A stretch of DNA of 64,000 nucleotides from Helichrysum umbraculigerum. Lineage: Eukaryota > Streptophyta > Magnoliopsida > Asterales > Asteraceae. The translations under genes were made by a program, and so were the position numbers. Positions 22,864 through 35,492 of the stretch are shown piece after piece. Position 1 is the first letter of the stretch; every line of letters begins with the position of its first letter. The notes under the pieces were generated by a model, which searched no databases, was not told where the DNA came from, and saw nothing but the letters and a program-made list of their open reading frames with translations. The stretch covers positions 339,393,250 to 339,457,249 of the forward strand of contig CATIUR010000001.1 in the NCBI GenBank assembly GCA_949592205.1, given 5' to 3'.

Positions 22864-25800
22864 ATTGTTTATAGAGATCTAGGTGGATTGGCCTAGACTA
22901 TAAATAAGGAACCCACATATAGAACATGAATTAGGAAGTTATGTGTGCATACAATTCCGTGAAGCTAGTTGTAGCTAATCTCGATCATCCATCTTAGTTA
23001 TTTCAAATAAGAAGGACATTGTAAACGTTTCTTCATCATCTTACGACTCTACATCAAAAGATACCCGAATCTATAAGAGGATAAGCTTAAATCTAAAGGG
23101 AGATAACTGGTACGACTGTTACGTATATTTTGCTATTGACCGAACTTAAGGAAAACAAAGATTCTGATTCTTCAACCGAAGCTGGAGTCATAAGAATCTC
23201 GAAGATGCCGTGTGGGAATGAAAACTTAGCCCGACTACCTCGGCAAGTAGCTTTGAGAGTAGAGTTGGGTCAGTACCAAACTTGGTGTTTCTTCTTTTTA
23301 GCATTCACATGGGCACCAATCCCGAGACCCCACCCGCACATGGGGGAACGATGGAAGGAGCTCTAAGACCCAATTACCTTTAGTTGTTATTCACTCTTGA
23401 AACGTTTAAACTTTAAGTATTTAGTGACGAGTTGCCTGCTTTATTCAACTATTTGACTCTTTATGTGGTTCGGCTACGTGTTACTTAGGATTCTGTAACT
23501 ATCTGATTTTTTTCTTTAAATACGAAGTTCATTGTGAGACAAAGATTTGGGGTGATAAGAATATGTATGAAAGGATACTTTCACAATTATGACTGCAGAC
23601 GTAATTGACAAAGGTATTCTGACATATGTGTGCCTATCCGACCATATTTGAGTGTCCAATGTGCCGTTTTCATGTCGTGTGGGGAGAAAATCCCAATTAT
23701 ATTCTGTACCGAATTATGACTATGTTTGTGAGTCTTGTGCATTTATGCCTGGACAAACATCAAAATATTCATTCTATTCTAAACTCATATAAATTCAAAA
23801 TTGTGGTGATCATACTACTAAGACGCGTTACTCGTAGTTTTACTCATGGAGGAGAAACACTCGGCGGTGGAAGACATGGTGGTAATACAAGTAAAGGTGA
23901 TGATTGAACTGACGGTTGAACTGGAAGAATTTGTGGTATTGAAGGCAAGAACTCCAATGTTGTTGCGATCATTGCACAACAGTGGTGGGCCTTAATATTC
24001 AAAATTTTCATGCAAGTTAGTAACAGCATATTGAATCACGTTAGAGCTAATGATACCGAAGGCAAAATCGGAACTAATAGTCGAGAATTCAAATGATGGA
24101 AGTGGTGATGGCGCGAAAAGAAGGAAAAAGAAAGACACTGTTAAAGGAGGAATATTCTTTCAATAACGAAATGAAGAAGTTAGTGAACAAGTTTTGATAT
24201 TTCTTTACGGTGGAAGTAAACCCTGCAACATACATCGGACAATTTCATGAGTTGGAAAATTAGACTTCATCCCGTGGCACTTGAAGCTAAGAGAATTGTA
24301 AAGTACATCAACAGCTTTATTCTGGAAACTCGCGGGACGGTAAAAGGGACTAAGCCTCCTACTATCCAAGGCGCAATACTGATGGGTGAATTGTTAATCG
24401 ATAAAACCGTTAAGGCTGGGAATGTAGAAACAATACCAAGAATGAGAGGGTATTCAAAAGACTGGTAGATACTAACACATGATAGAGAGGGTTACACTGG
24501 TTCACATCTTCTCTGTGTAAGGTGTAACTACTATCATCATACATCTGCATCATGTTGTATTTATTCAAACTGCAACCGAAGAAGTCACTTTACAATTGAA
24601 TGCCGGATGACAACTCGTCAAGTGGCACCAATCAACACAGTAGGAAACCCGATGGCTTGTTTTAGGTGAGGGACTTTGGAACAATTTTGTTAATGGAGCA
24701 CATAGAGACTAAAAGAGATTATATAGGGATGTACTTTAGTGCTAGAAGATTACTCTTTTAGCATTGACTTATTGCCCTTCGGACTCGAAAGTTTTGGTGT
24801 AGTTGTGGGAATGGATTAGTTGACAAAATTTAGGTGAAAATTTTATGTTTAAGAAAGTATTCCGTATACCACTTAAATGGTGGTGAAATACTTGAGACTC
24901 ACATAGAACAATCCGGAGACGAACAGAAACAACTCATGAGCGTAAAGGCCGAAGAGTTAAAACTCAAAAAGATTCTATTATCAACGATTTCCTCAGGGTC
25001 TTCCCGGAAGACTTAGAAGGACTATGTACCTCTTGACTCGTAAAATTTTGTATCGATTTTATTCTTGGAGCAACCCCAGTTGCAAAAGCTCCATATCACT
25101 TAACACTATTTGAAATGCAAGAACTATTTAATCCACTTTAAGATGCTCCGAGACAAGGGTTTTATATTCCCTAGTCATTATCATTGGGGAGCACCTGTCT
25201 TATTCATTAACAAGAAAGATGGCTCATTCGAACGTGTATCGACTATTGGTAATTAAACAAACAAACGGTCAAAATCAAGAATCGTTATCCTATTGTTATG
25301 ATAAATGATTTATTCAACTAAATCTAAAGTTCATAATAGTTATCAAAAATCTTATTTTTTTTTGGTCAGATCATCATCAATGGAGAATTTACAATCGCGA
25401 TACATTAAAGACAATTTTTAGGACTCGCTACGAACATTTCAAATTTCTTGTTATGCCTTTCGGCCTTACTAATGCGATTATAGTATTCATGTACTTAACA
25501 AAACACGTATGTAAACCGTATCTCGACGAATTTATCTTACTTTTCATTTGCGACGTTCTAATTTATTCTAAATCTAAGGCGGAGCACGAAGTCCATTTGA
25601 GATTAATTACAGAATTATTTTTTGAAGGAAAAGCTCTACGTGAAATTCTTGAAAAATTTTGAATTGTGATTTATTGGCTACAAAAGGTTTGCTTCTTGGA
25701 CACGTTGTGTACAAAGAGGTCATTCTTGTAAATTTTAGCAAAATAGAAGCTGTAAAGGGATGGAAGGTCCCACAGTCATCGTTGGAGGTTCGTAAAGCAT

Positions 25801-25865
25801 TTAGGATTCACAGGCTGTTATCGGCATTTTATCGAGAGTTTTCCAAAGATCGTTCAACCACTCAC

Positions 25866-25925
<60 letters not shown>

Positions 25926-27768
25926 TTTGTTTGGGGTAAGAACTAAGAAGAATCTTTACAAACATTGAAGAATGCCTTGTGCAACGCATCAACTCGGACT
26001 CTTCCCGACGGATCGGAGGATTTTTGTTGTGTATTGTGATACATCAAACCGAGGTCTGAGTTGTGTGTTAATTAAATGGGAAAGGTAATCGCATTCGTCT
26101 CTCGGCAATTCAAGATACCTGAGAATTACTGTACTACCCACGAATTGGAACTTGGAGCGGTGATGTTCGTACATATGTGTTGAAGACACTACTTGTACGA
26201 AATGAAGAACGCTATTCATACCGATCATAGGAGATTTTTAACACATCTATGTTCAAAAGAAGTTGAACACGATACAAATGAGGAAGCTCGAATTATTTAG
26301 TGTTACAATTGTGAAATTTGATACTATCCGGGGAAGACGGATGTTGTTGCAGATGATTTGAGTAGGAAGAAAGAGTATGCCAAGGTGAGTGCAAATGAAA
26401 GTATGACGATACACTCTGGCATTAAGGATAAGATGTTCGAAGCACAAGATGAAGCGTTAAGGGAATACTCATATACAATGTGAAGTTGCGAGGATTTGAC
26501 AAATTGTTGGAAAACAAAGTGGACTTGATGTTATAATTTGTGAGAATATCATGGATTTGTATTGGTGACTGGGAATGAAGAAGGACATCATTAACTACAT
26601 TATTCAATTAGTCAATGCATGAACTATTTGAAAATTAAGGCTGAATACTAGAGACTCTCAGGTCTATTACAGCAACCGCATATTTCCGAATGAAAAAAGG
26701 GGAAATCATGACTATGGATTTCGTTACGAAGTTTCTTAGAACTGGTACTGGGCATGACTCGATTTGGGGTAGAATAACAGAGTCTGCTCATTTCTTAGCT
26801 ATTCACGAGGACTACAAAATGGAGAAATTGGCAAGGCTGTATGTTAGCGAAGTATTAGCAAGGCATGGAGTGTTTGTATCAATTATATCCGATTTTGATG
26901 GTTATTTTACTTCAAAATTTTGGCAAATGTTACGGAAAGCTTTGGGAGCACGTTTTGATATGAGGACGGTTTATCATTCTCAAACTGATAGACGGAGTGA
27001 TGCGAACCATTCAACATTTGAGAATATACTTAGAGCACGTTATCAGTTTGATAGAAGTTGTGATACTCACTTACCACTAGTCGAGTTCTCATACAACACA
27101 GTTATCATTCTAGTATCCAAAGTGCACTATTTCAAGCACTTCAGAATGTGTAGTAGTCGTTCATTGTAGCGTGGGTTGAAGTTGGACTAAAGTCAGTTGA
27201 TTGGATTGAAATAGTCCATGAAGCTATTGACAAGATCGTTCAAATCAAGGAGAGGTTGGAAATAGTACGAGTTAGGCAAATGGGTTACGCATATAAACGT
27301 CGACAGCAGTTAGAGTTTTGTGTTGGGAATCATATATTGTTTAAAATGTTACTTTGGGAAGGTGTTGTACATTTTGGGAAGTTTGAAATATTAGCATATG
27401 TGTTTGTTGGACCGTTCTAAATAGTTGAACGTATGGGTTCAATAACATATCGATTGAAAGTTGTCACAAGAGTGAAGTGGTGTTCACGAAGTATTTCATG
27501 TGTCAAATCTAAGAAAGTGTTGGCTAGAAAAGTCTTACACGTATTTTTAGAAGGAATTCACAGGGAATCACAGATAACATTGTGTAGAGAAACTAGTAGA
27601 AACCATGGATTGAGAGGTCAAAATGTTGTAGCACAGAAAGTTTTAATTTGTCATGGTCTGATAGAACGCTTAGAGAGGATTCGAATTTACTTGGGAATGA
27701 AAAGAGTGAACAAAGATTAAGTATTGGTACTTATTCAGTGATCGTGTTGACAGTATAGCTCGGACTGA
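22864..27768 (+). pseudogene. Decayed gag-pol of gypsy element D
   Basis: Domains in order, all broken by stops and frameshifts. Gag remnant about 24.2-24.5 kb. Zinc-knuckle relics about 24.5-24.7 kb. The end of protease (IDLLP then VVVGMD, with a stop for the usual Trp) is near 24.76-24.82 kb. Reverse transcriptase is about 25.06-25.80 kb with YHL, MPFGLTNA and IYSKSK motifs; the catalytic DD is damaged (FICD, usually FIDD). RNase H is about 25.96-26.22 kb, disrupted by an (AT)n tract at 25869-25922. Integrase is about 26.69-27.17 kb with a DFDGYFTSKFW stretch, the catalytic Glu region altered (SDAN). A C-terminal segment resembling the chromovirus tether follows. No intact protein is possible. 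Confidence 0.85.
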
Positions 27769-27802
27769 ATTTCGGGACGAAATTCTCTCAACTGGGGGAT
27801 AC
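27769..27802 (+). other. Polypurine-type tract region before the 3' LTR of D
   Basis: TTTCGGGACGAAATTC and, after it, CAACTGGGGGATAC directly precede the 3' LTR. This block is a standard gypsy marker of the plus-strand priming region. Confidence 0.75.
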
Positions 27803-29365
27803 TGTGACAACCGTCACCAATCCGCTATCGTAGTTCAAGCCGTAAAAAAAAGTCATTTTTATGAAAATACTAATTTCAATGATTTCTTTACATCAAAGTC
27901 TTCGTTTTTGAAAAACGAATCCAACGCAAAAAGAATCACCTCAATCCGACGTGTAACGAAGAAGTTATGAAGCAAAACGCAAACGAAACTTGGGCTGAAA
28001 TCTGAGCACAAATCGTGACGCGATTTGTACCATTTAGCGACGCGATTTTCACCCTTTCGTGATGCGATTTGGGGTATTTCGCGACGCGATCATGTCTGAC
28101 GAGTATAAATTCGATTTTTAACCCCAAAAACGTATTTGCAAACCCTACAGCCGATTTCTGACGATCTGGAGCGACTTTTCTTCATACTTTCGAGTTCTAA
28201 AGCCTAAAAACTCAATCACATAACCTCTCAACCATTCCATTAAATCGAGAACTCACGTGTGGTGTTTTTCGGTAAGATTTAGTGTTCTAAACCTTCGTAT
28301 TTTCGTGTTCTTGTTGCATGGCGTAAATGGATCCTCATGATACGTTGTTATTACAGATTCTAGCGAGGATTATCGTGCGGTTAATCGTTTGTTGGTATAA
28401 TCTCTATCCAATTCATTCGTTTTAACGTATTTCGATTGTTTCGTTATTGTCGGTTTTCTTTCGGTTCAATCCATTGTATTCCAAATGATGGGATCATGTG
28501 AGTATATATCTAAAATCAGTATTTAGGTTATTAGGATTGAAATGAATGATTGATTAAGCGTTTTGGATTGATTGTATGAGGATTTAGGTTTAAACATGAA
28601 AACCCTAAATCTGGACAGATTCGAGTGTCAGTTTGGGAAGGGTGTAACTTAGTCATTTTACAATGATTTTTGATGAAACTTGAGTTTAAACATAATTATT
28701 AAGAGTCTACTTTCAAATGGTGTTGGTTTCATGTCCAAATGATGAGTATAAGTTAGTCAAAATGATTTTACAAAATCGAAAGTCATTTCTGAGTTTTTCG
28801 GTTCATGATTGTAGTTAACTTGTGGATTTTTGAAACGTGTCTTAAACTATGAGTTTGGTCTTGAAACTTTTACTGAAATAATTTCAAGGTGTTAAATATT
28901 TTCTGTAAAAATATTATAAACTTTTTAGGCCTTTAAGTATTTTAAATAAAATATAACTTTGGTAAGGTCAGAAAGTGTTGTCGGTTTTGAGCAGTTCACT
29001 TTGGCGAATTTTTAAAAATAGTTAACTATCTAAATCAATTCTGGAAAAATTACTGAATATTCTTAATACATCAAAGTATCACTGGTAAAATTTGTAGAGT
29101 CAAATGATTTTGTTTAGTAATGGTTTAAAATTTGTGAAGTAGTGTAAATTTCTGGACAGAATCTGAAATGTAAAATATAGTAACATTACTACTATTTTAG
29201 ATAAACGAGAGTTGATTTTTGTAAAGATATTTGAGGTTAGGTTGTGAGGGAACCTAATAGAGATGATTTGGACTTTGGATACAATGGAAGGACATAGATA
29301 TGTCTAGGTTGTAACCTACATGTTATACATTCACTTGTAGATTGCGATTGTTTGGTGGATTCTTT
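27803..29365 (+). repeat. 3' LTR of element D, first fragment
   Basis: Collinear with 20367-21929 of the left LTR and of identical length (1563 bp), ending at GGTGGATTCTTT. The next 133 LTR bases (left-LTR 21930-22062) are missing from the window; the LTR resumes at 54773. The lost piece includes the AGGTGAGT site. Confidence 0.9.
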
Positions 29366-30617
29366 ATAAACCTTCTGTTTTTAGCGTCACTTGAGGCGTC
29401 ACTCGCCTCAAGGTAGCGTTACTTAGTAAGTGTCGCTAATGATGATTAATAGTTTTATGCGTCACTTGTTGGTAGTGTCGGACAAGGTGAAAATCGAATT
29501 TATGCGTCACTTGGGTTAGTGCCGCATGGAGTGTCGGGCTACCGACACTTAACGAAGTGCCGCAAAAAGAGGGTTTTTTGCGTCACTTAGGGAAGTGACG
29601 CAAGATTAGGGTTTTATGCGACACTTAATGCGTCACTTAAGTGTCGCTACATTGTTTTTGGGCTCTATGCGTCACTTACAACTTTTTGTGAATCGGTTTG
29701 TAAAAACGAGTTTTAGGCTTTGATTTGGACATAATCAGTTGATAGAAACACTAAAACATGATATATTAAGTATCTTAAAAATGAAATATCAAAGAAAATA
29801 ACGAAATCTAAGAGTTTTTCGGAGATGTCGGGATCTTACAAATTTATCGCGAAGAAAATCCGAAAAGATAGAAGTGTAGCTCTCGTTGTCGTGATCGTTT
29901 TTCTCTAAACAAGCTTGGTGATTTGAGGTGTATTAATGGTAGTTTTTGGGTGATTTGTGGTGGTGGTGTAAATGATGGTGGTGGTGGGTTTTGAAAGAGA
30001 GAAAGAGATAGAGTGTGTGTGTTTTTGGTAAAAGTGAAAATGAAATGGAATGGGTTGGGTGGGGGTTGTGGGTGCCGATTTTGGTCATCAAAAAGGAGGG
30101 GAGTTTTTTTCCCAATTTTGTGATATTTAACCCGTGTTCGTTTACCCGATCATTATATGTTAAAATATTTTTAATTGGTAACTTTTTAAATACATATTCG
30201 AATATATTTTCAGTTGAGTTATTTTATAAAATTAATTTAGTTGAGTTATAAAATTTTTAACTTTGTTCTATTTCAGTTTTACGTATATGCCTAGTTGCGC
30301 GGATTACGTTTTGTATGTTACGAAATACTTTGTAAATATTATCGACATAATATTTAATAAACGTTATTGTTATTTAATAATTCCATATTATCAAATAGTT
30401 TTATTCACCAACAGTCGGATATTTTTGTCGCGTTTGTTCCAAATGTTTCGTGCGTAATTACGACTAATTACGAAATGTAATACCACTCGTATTAACTAGT
30501 TGGGCTTTGCTAGACTTATCTCTAAAATATGTTGTATATTCACTCTAAGTTAGGGAATTAACCTAAAAATGCGTGCAAATAATGTTTATAATTATGTCGA
30601 AATTGCGGGGTGTCACA
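29366..30617 (-). repeat. 3' LTR of element A, truncated
   Basis: Nearly identical to 44591-45842 (the first ~1.25 kb of the A LTR on the minus strand). The remaining ~1.4 kb of LTR is absent and the sequence joins directly to the broken D LTR. About two bases (TT) are shared at the joint, pointing to an end-joining deletion and not to a transposition boundary. Confidence 0.85.
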
Positions 30618-30783
30618 TTCTCCCCATGTTAGAGAAATCTCGTCCCGAGATTTAAAATCAAGTCGGAACGCCCGTTGCGCATGTTTTCCGAAAAGGTGTG
30701 TCGTCAACAATAGTAATAGTTTACGTGGCGCTCTAGGTTGCCATAAAGTCCTAGCAGTTCATGTATACTTGTCGTATAGTTTG
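30618..30783 (-). other. 3' internal tail and polypurine tract of element A
   Basis: Read on the minus strand, it carries TCTCGGGACGAGATTTCTC and ACATGGGGAGA just before the LTR start TGTGACACCCC, the same block as in element D. It ends at GTTTG (30779-30783), the left target-site duplication of B. Confidence 0.8.
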
Positions 30784-33150
30784 TGACGCGCCACCAGCGG
30801 TCGGTTAGGAATTAACCTGTCGTTGCACCGACTACTGGCGACGTGTCAGTGGGGTTTTAAATTTGTAAATGCTGGGGCCTAGGTTTACCAGTGCTAAAGG
30901 TGTACAGCAGCGAGTATGACCTAGGGTCGTTCTTTAAAACCAACCGTATTGTGAAACAGAGAAATCAAGATGTCCGAATCTAGCTAGTGAAGGTTGTTTT
31001 GAAAGCAGTTGGAGGTTTGTTTTTGTTTGTTTTCTAAATTATACTACTAATTAAACTACGCAATAAAATAAAATAAAGGGATAGCAGTCAGGATAGAGGG
31101 GGTGTTTGTTGTGACTTCGTTAGCCTTGCATTGGGATGATGTTTTGGTTTAAGTTATGAAAACGTCTTTCTAAAGATTTGTATTTTATTTGTCTTAAGTA
31201 TTTATGGTGTAAGCACTAGCACCCTACTGATTGATTGCTCAATCAGTATGTCACTGAGTAACTAGGCTATCATGATTCTGATCGGAGGAGGCTGCTCAAC
31301 TCTCAACACTGCCCTGTTACGGAACAGTGACCCTTTTCTGGAATACGAAGATTCCTGGGCGCATGCATAGAGTAACAGACCCACTAACGGTCCGACCGTT
31401 CTTAACACCACAGTGATACTCAATTGAATAAAACATTTAGGTTTAAGACTTGGTTGGTGTTTGATTACTTTCCATCAATGGTTTTGTAGAATTCAGGGGT
31501 GATAGACAAATTTGGAATACTAGATGATTCCTCGTCTTCCTTTCTGGATTCATAAACTGAGTTTGTATTTTAGATTAGAGATCCTCCATTTATGATTTAA
31601 GCCAGCCCTCACTTGTATTTTACCAATAAATCCCTAGTTTATTCACAGTGTACAATACTTGTTTAAAACAGCATTTCCACGGCTTCAAAACCAGACCATG
31701 TTATTTGAACACAGATATTTAATCAGAAGTTTATTCACGGTGTACAATACGTATAAAGTATTTCCACAGATTCAAAACCAAAACACAGATAATTAATTAC
31801 CCCCGATTATGACGTCTTATCAAAAGGTTTTAACCACGTTTATTGGTGGAAAGGCGTTAGTTGAATATGCGGTTTAAAATCATAGATGGAACGCGTAATC
31901 AAAGCACCGAGTTTTCATTTTATAATATAATAGTTGGGAACATTAATCCACAACAGATTGTGCCCACGACTTTCATAGCTTCCACGTTCCGTACTCCACA
32001 CATTAGTGATGTTTCCGACGCTATACAAATGAAAGCCGTATAACGTTACTTCCGTTGTTTCATAATGACATCATCCCAATTAACGACTAACTACATCACA
32101 ACAAACACACAATATAACTACTCACTACGCATAATAACAGGTCCTAAATCTAGCATAATAACAATAGCAATCATCATTATAATATATAAGGAAAGAAGTA
32201 ACCGTTAATAAAGCGTAGATTGAATAAACGTTAGAGAGAGAGTACAAGCAGAATCTCCGCAATATCTTCGACAATATTACAAATAAGCCCCTGAACTATT
32301 CCATACGCTATTACAAAAGTAGTCCCTCCGTTAGTCCCAGTTAAATATTAACTGAGAACTAACTGATGCTAACCCTAATTCTAGAGAGAGAAAAAGAAGA
32401 GAGAGAGAGAGTAGAGAGAGAGAGAGAGTGTGTGAGAGAGAAAGTGAGAGTGAGGAAATGAGTGGAATGAAGAATGGTGTGTGAAAATGTGGAGGAGGTG
32501 ACTCCTATTTATAGGCAAAGTCCCAAATCAGCCGTACAAGTCGCGAAGCACCAACGTACAAGCAAACGAAGCACAAACGAGCACCAATTGGGGTAGGGAG
32601 GGCCGTATACGGCCTTGCAGGGGCCGTATACGGTCTTGCAAGGGCCGTATACGGTCTCCGTCTGATTTCGTTCGTTGCTTAAAACGCCCGTATCTCCTTC
32701 GTTACACGTCCGTTTGACCTGATTATTTCGCCCACGATCTCGTAATTCCGTTACGCTTCTAATGGTGTTAATTTCACAGAAATTGGATGTGTATATCTCA
32801 GGCATATCCGGAATGACTTTTAACGATCTATAGAAGCCGTATCTCTTCCGTTTTTTATCCAATTTGCATGATTCTTGATTCTCCCGTCTCGTTTTTACCT
32901 ATTACATCATACCATAAGGTTAGAATATGTTTATCATAAGGTAAATGAGGGTGTGAGAATTGGTTGTTGTTTATTCGCTCTGTTTTGCTCGTTATTTGGA
33001 CGTTTTTAGTGATTTTTGCAGCAACGCCTATATTTGGAGCACTTTAGTGAATTTTAGTAAATAATGATTGTTTTGGAATGTTTTCACTAAAGATGTGCCC
33101 AAAAAGTGTGGAATATCGTACTTAAAAACATGACTTTTTGCGTCACATCA
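30784..33150 (-). repeat. 3' LTR of element B (2367 bp)
   Basis: Pairs with 38980-41383. It has three copies of the GGGCCGTATACGG word (32600-32660), and a GAGA-rich tract near 32390-32450 that on the minus strand would be a CT-rich leader. Confidence 0.9.
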
Positions 33151-35492
33151 AGTTATCCCACACTTAGACGTTGCTTGTCCTCAAGCAACACTCAGTTTTT
33201 GAAAACATTTTAAAACATTTTAGAGCTAGTCACAACATGTTTTAAGAGTTACCACTCCCAGATGTAAGTAAGATAATGTCAGAATATAGGGAAAGATAAG
33301 ATGATCCTTTCATAAACAAGAAAAGATTCTCTTAGGCATACTTCCAAATCTCATGATCTTGGAGTACACATGACTAGGCGATCTCACTAAAGGTGGTCAC
33401 TTAATTCACTCAAAGTGTATCGGGTTTCCTATCAATCTAGAACAAATGAAATCGCTCAAATAGCCAGTCATGCAGCACTCATCGTCATAGGCTTGATCGA
33501 GAATCGGATCTCCACCACTTAGGTGAGGACGGTGCTAATTATCCCAAGACATTCATGAGGGTTGTAGTGTTTGGTGAGGGTAAAAAGGGTATGGATAGTG
33601 GTATTTTTAGGTTGTAAGGGTTGCTTATCTTAAAACAACTGAGATCATGAAAAACTTTATTTTAGAACGGAAAGGAGATAGCTATTCGTCTTCTATCGGA
33701 TTTTTCTCGTGAGGATGATACTTCGAAGGACTTTGTAGCTTTATTCTTGCGGAACTATTTTTCTTTTCTTTTCTTCTTTTTCTTCTTTTTTCTATTTCTT
33801 TTTCTGCATTTTCTATATATATATATATTTTTATTCCTTCTTCAGAGCTTCTTTGCCAGAGAATTTCCAAGGATATTTTCTTTTGATTCTTTCAGAAATC
33901 CTTTTCAGAACTATGATCTTTGATCTTGAACTTCGAGTCCTTTTGCGGTGCCAATTTTTCGCACCTTTTAGAGATATATATCTTTTGGAGAACACGAAAG
34001 AGGAAGACTTGAGAGCATAATCGAATCGGATGTTCTAAAAGATGTTTTTCACAACCTCAGAAGTTCTAAGATAAGTTTGGGGATATTTGGGAAGTAGGGT
34101 TTAATGATGAGGGTTTTATGAAACGAAAGGTTTAGGCTCAACAGGGTTTACTAGGTGGATCATCGATACTAAAAATGAGTATCGGAAGGGTTTTGGGCTT
34201 CAAGAGATATGAGAAAAGGGGTTAAATCCTAGGGAATGTCAATGTCATCTAATTGCACCTATACCGCGTACGGTACACACCAATGTGGTCTCGAAGCGTA
34301 TGTCAAGAGCAAGTTCTAATTCAGAGATACATGCATCGGCACACACAAGAAATGAATAGTGAAGCATTAAAGATGAATGCTATTAGGCTCAAGATACCTC
34401 ACTGCAAGTAGGGTTGTATGTGCTTCGTCATGCTCCCATCTGATTATCATTTCTTGCTTAAGAAATTTCTACCTTATTTTCCTTAGATTCCTAAATATAA
34501 TACTCATATTTGAAAATAGCTCCTCTCAAAAGATATTATGACTCAAAATTAGCAGAGTTAATCAGGTGATTAGGCTCATACTTTTTAATTTTCTTGAAAA
34601 ATTTGAGGAACATTTTCTGAGTTTGCTATTTCGGACATTAAAGATCATTAAAAACTAACCAAGGTATTCTATACCTGCTATCCCACACTTAGAGGAACAT
34701 TGTCCCTAATGTTCTCTTGAGTTGAGATTTACTGAAAGTAAAATCCCACACTTAGAGTTTGAACATGTAAGAAAATGTTTCTCAAGTGTTTGTTTTGGGC
34801 TGGAATCCCACACTTAGTGATAAGCTTAGGATAGAGCATAGATTACTTTAACAAGTTAACAAAGCAAATAATATATAGAATCATAAACAAAAGTGGATAA
34901 AGGTTAAAGACACTCCCCAGATAGCGAGCTGTAATGAAGCTGAGAGTCTGAATTTGCTGAAAAGAGATGTTGCCAGGATCCTTTTCTGCATCCATGAAGA
35001 TTGGGTCGGCTTCAAGCGTCTTGCTATTGGTTTCATTCATTCATCATTCTCTTGTGAATTAATCTCGTAAGTGTGAACACGTTGGTCGTACCCTTTTTAC
35101 AAACTCAATATTTTTGCAAATGAAAAGAGAAATCACTATCTCAGAATTTGAAAAGATGTTTTCTACTACAAATCAGTTTTATAAAACATGTGTTATTAAA
35201 CGAGTTCGAGCATAATGCATGAAAGTAGTATGCAAGTACCTAAAATGCTCGAAACACATGAATTATCAGTTTTTCAAAGTGATTTCCTGTTTTCTGAGAC
35301 GAGTGGTTTATTTGCAAATGAGTTGTAATATCAGAAGGTTTTTATAAATCATTTAGGTACGACCAAGTGTGAAGGATAGTCGGAGATCTTCTTCACTTAT
35401 TGACACGTTTCTCTCTACACGTCTTATTCCACGGGTTGCCTCCCGAGAAGCGCTGCTGTTAGAGTCAAGAGCTCGACTTTACACCTCCGAGA
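33151..35492 (-). other. Non-coding 3' internal region of element B, with repeated polypurine-like motifs
   Basis: No long ORF. The word CCCACACTTAG (minus strand CTAAGTGTGGG) occurs at about 33157, 34681, 34745 and 34807. The first abuts the 3' LTR and should be the functional polypurine tract. Athila/Tat elements commonly show such a motif there. A short AT-rich run and a CTTTT-rich stretch lie at 33750-33850. Confidence 0.7.

Noticed and set aside
25659..25992. ORFs with poly(Ile-Tyr) on both strands
   Set aside because: Products of an (AT)n microsatellite inside the decayed RNase H region of element D.
29366..30617. Possible independent solo LTR or a separate insertion starting at 29366
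   Set aside because: It matches only the first 1.25 kb of the A LTR, is preceded by the A polypurine block and has no duplication at 29366, so a truncated 3' LTR of A explains it better.
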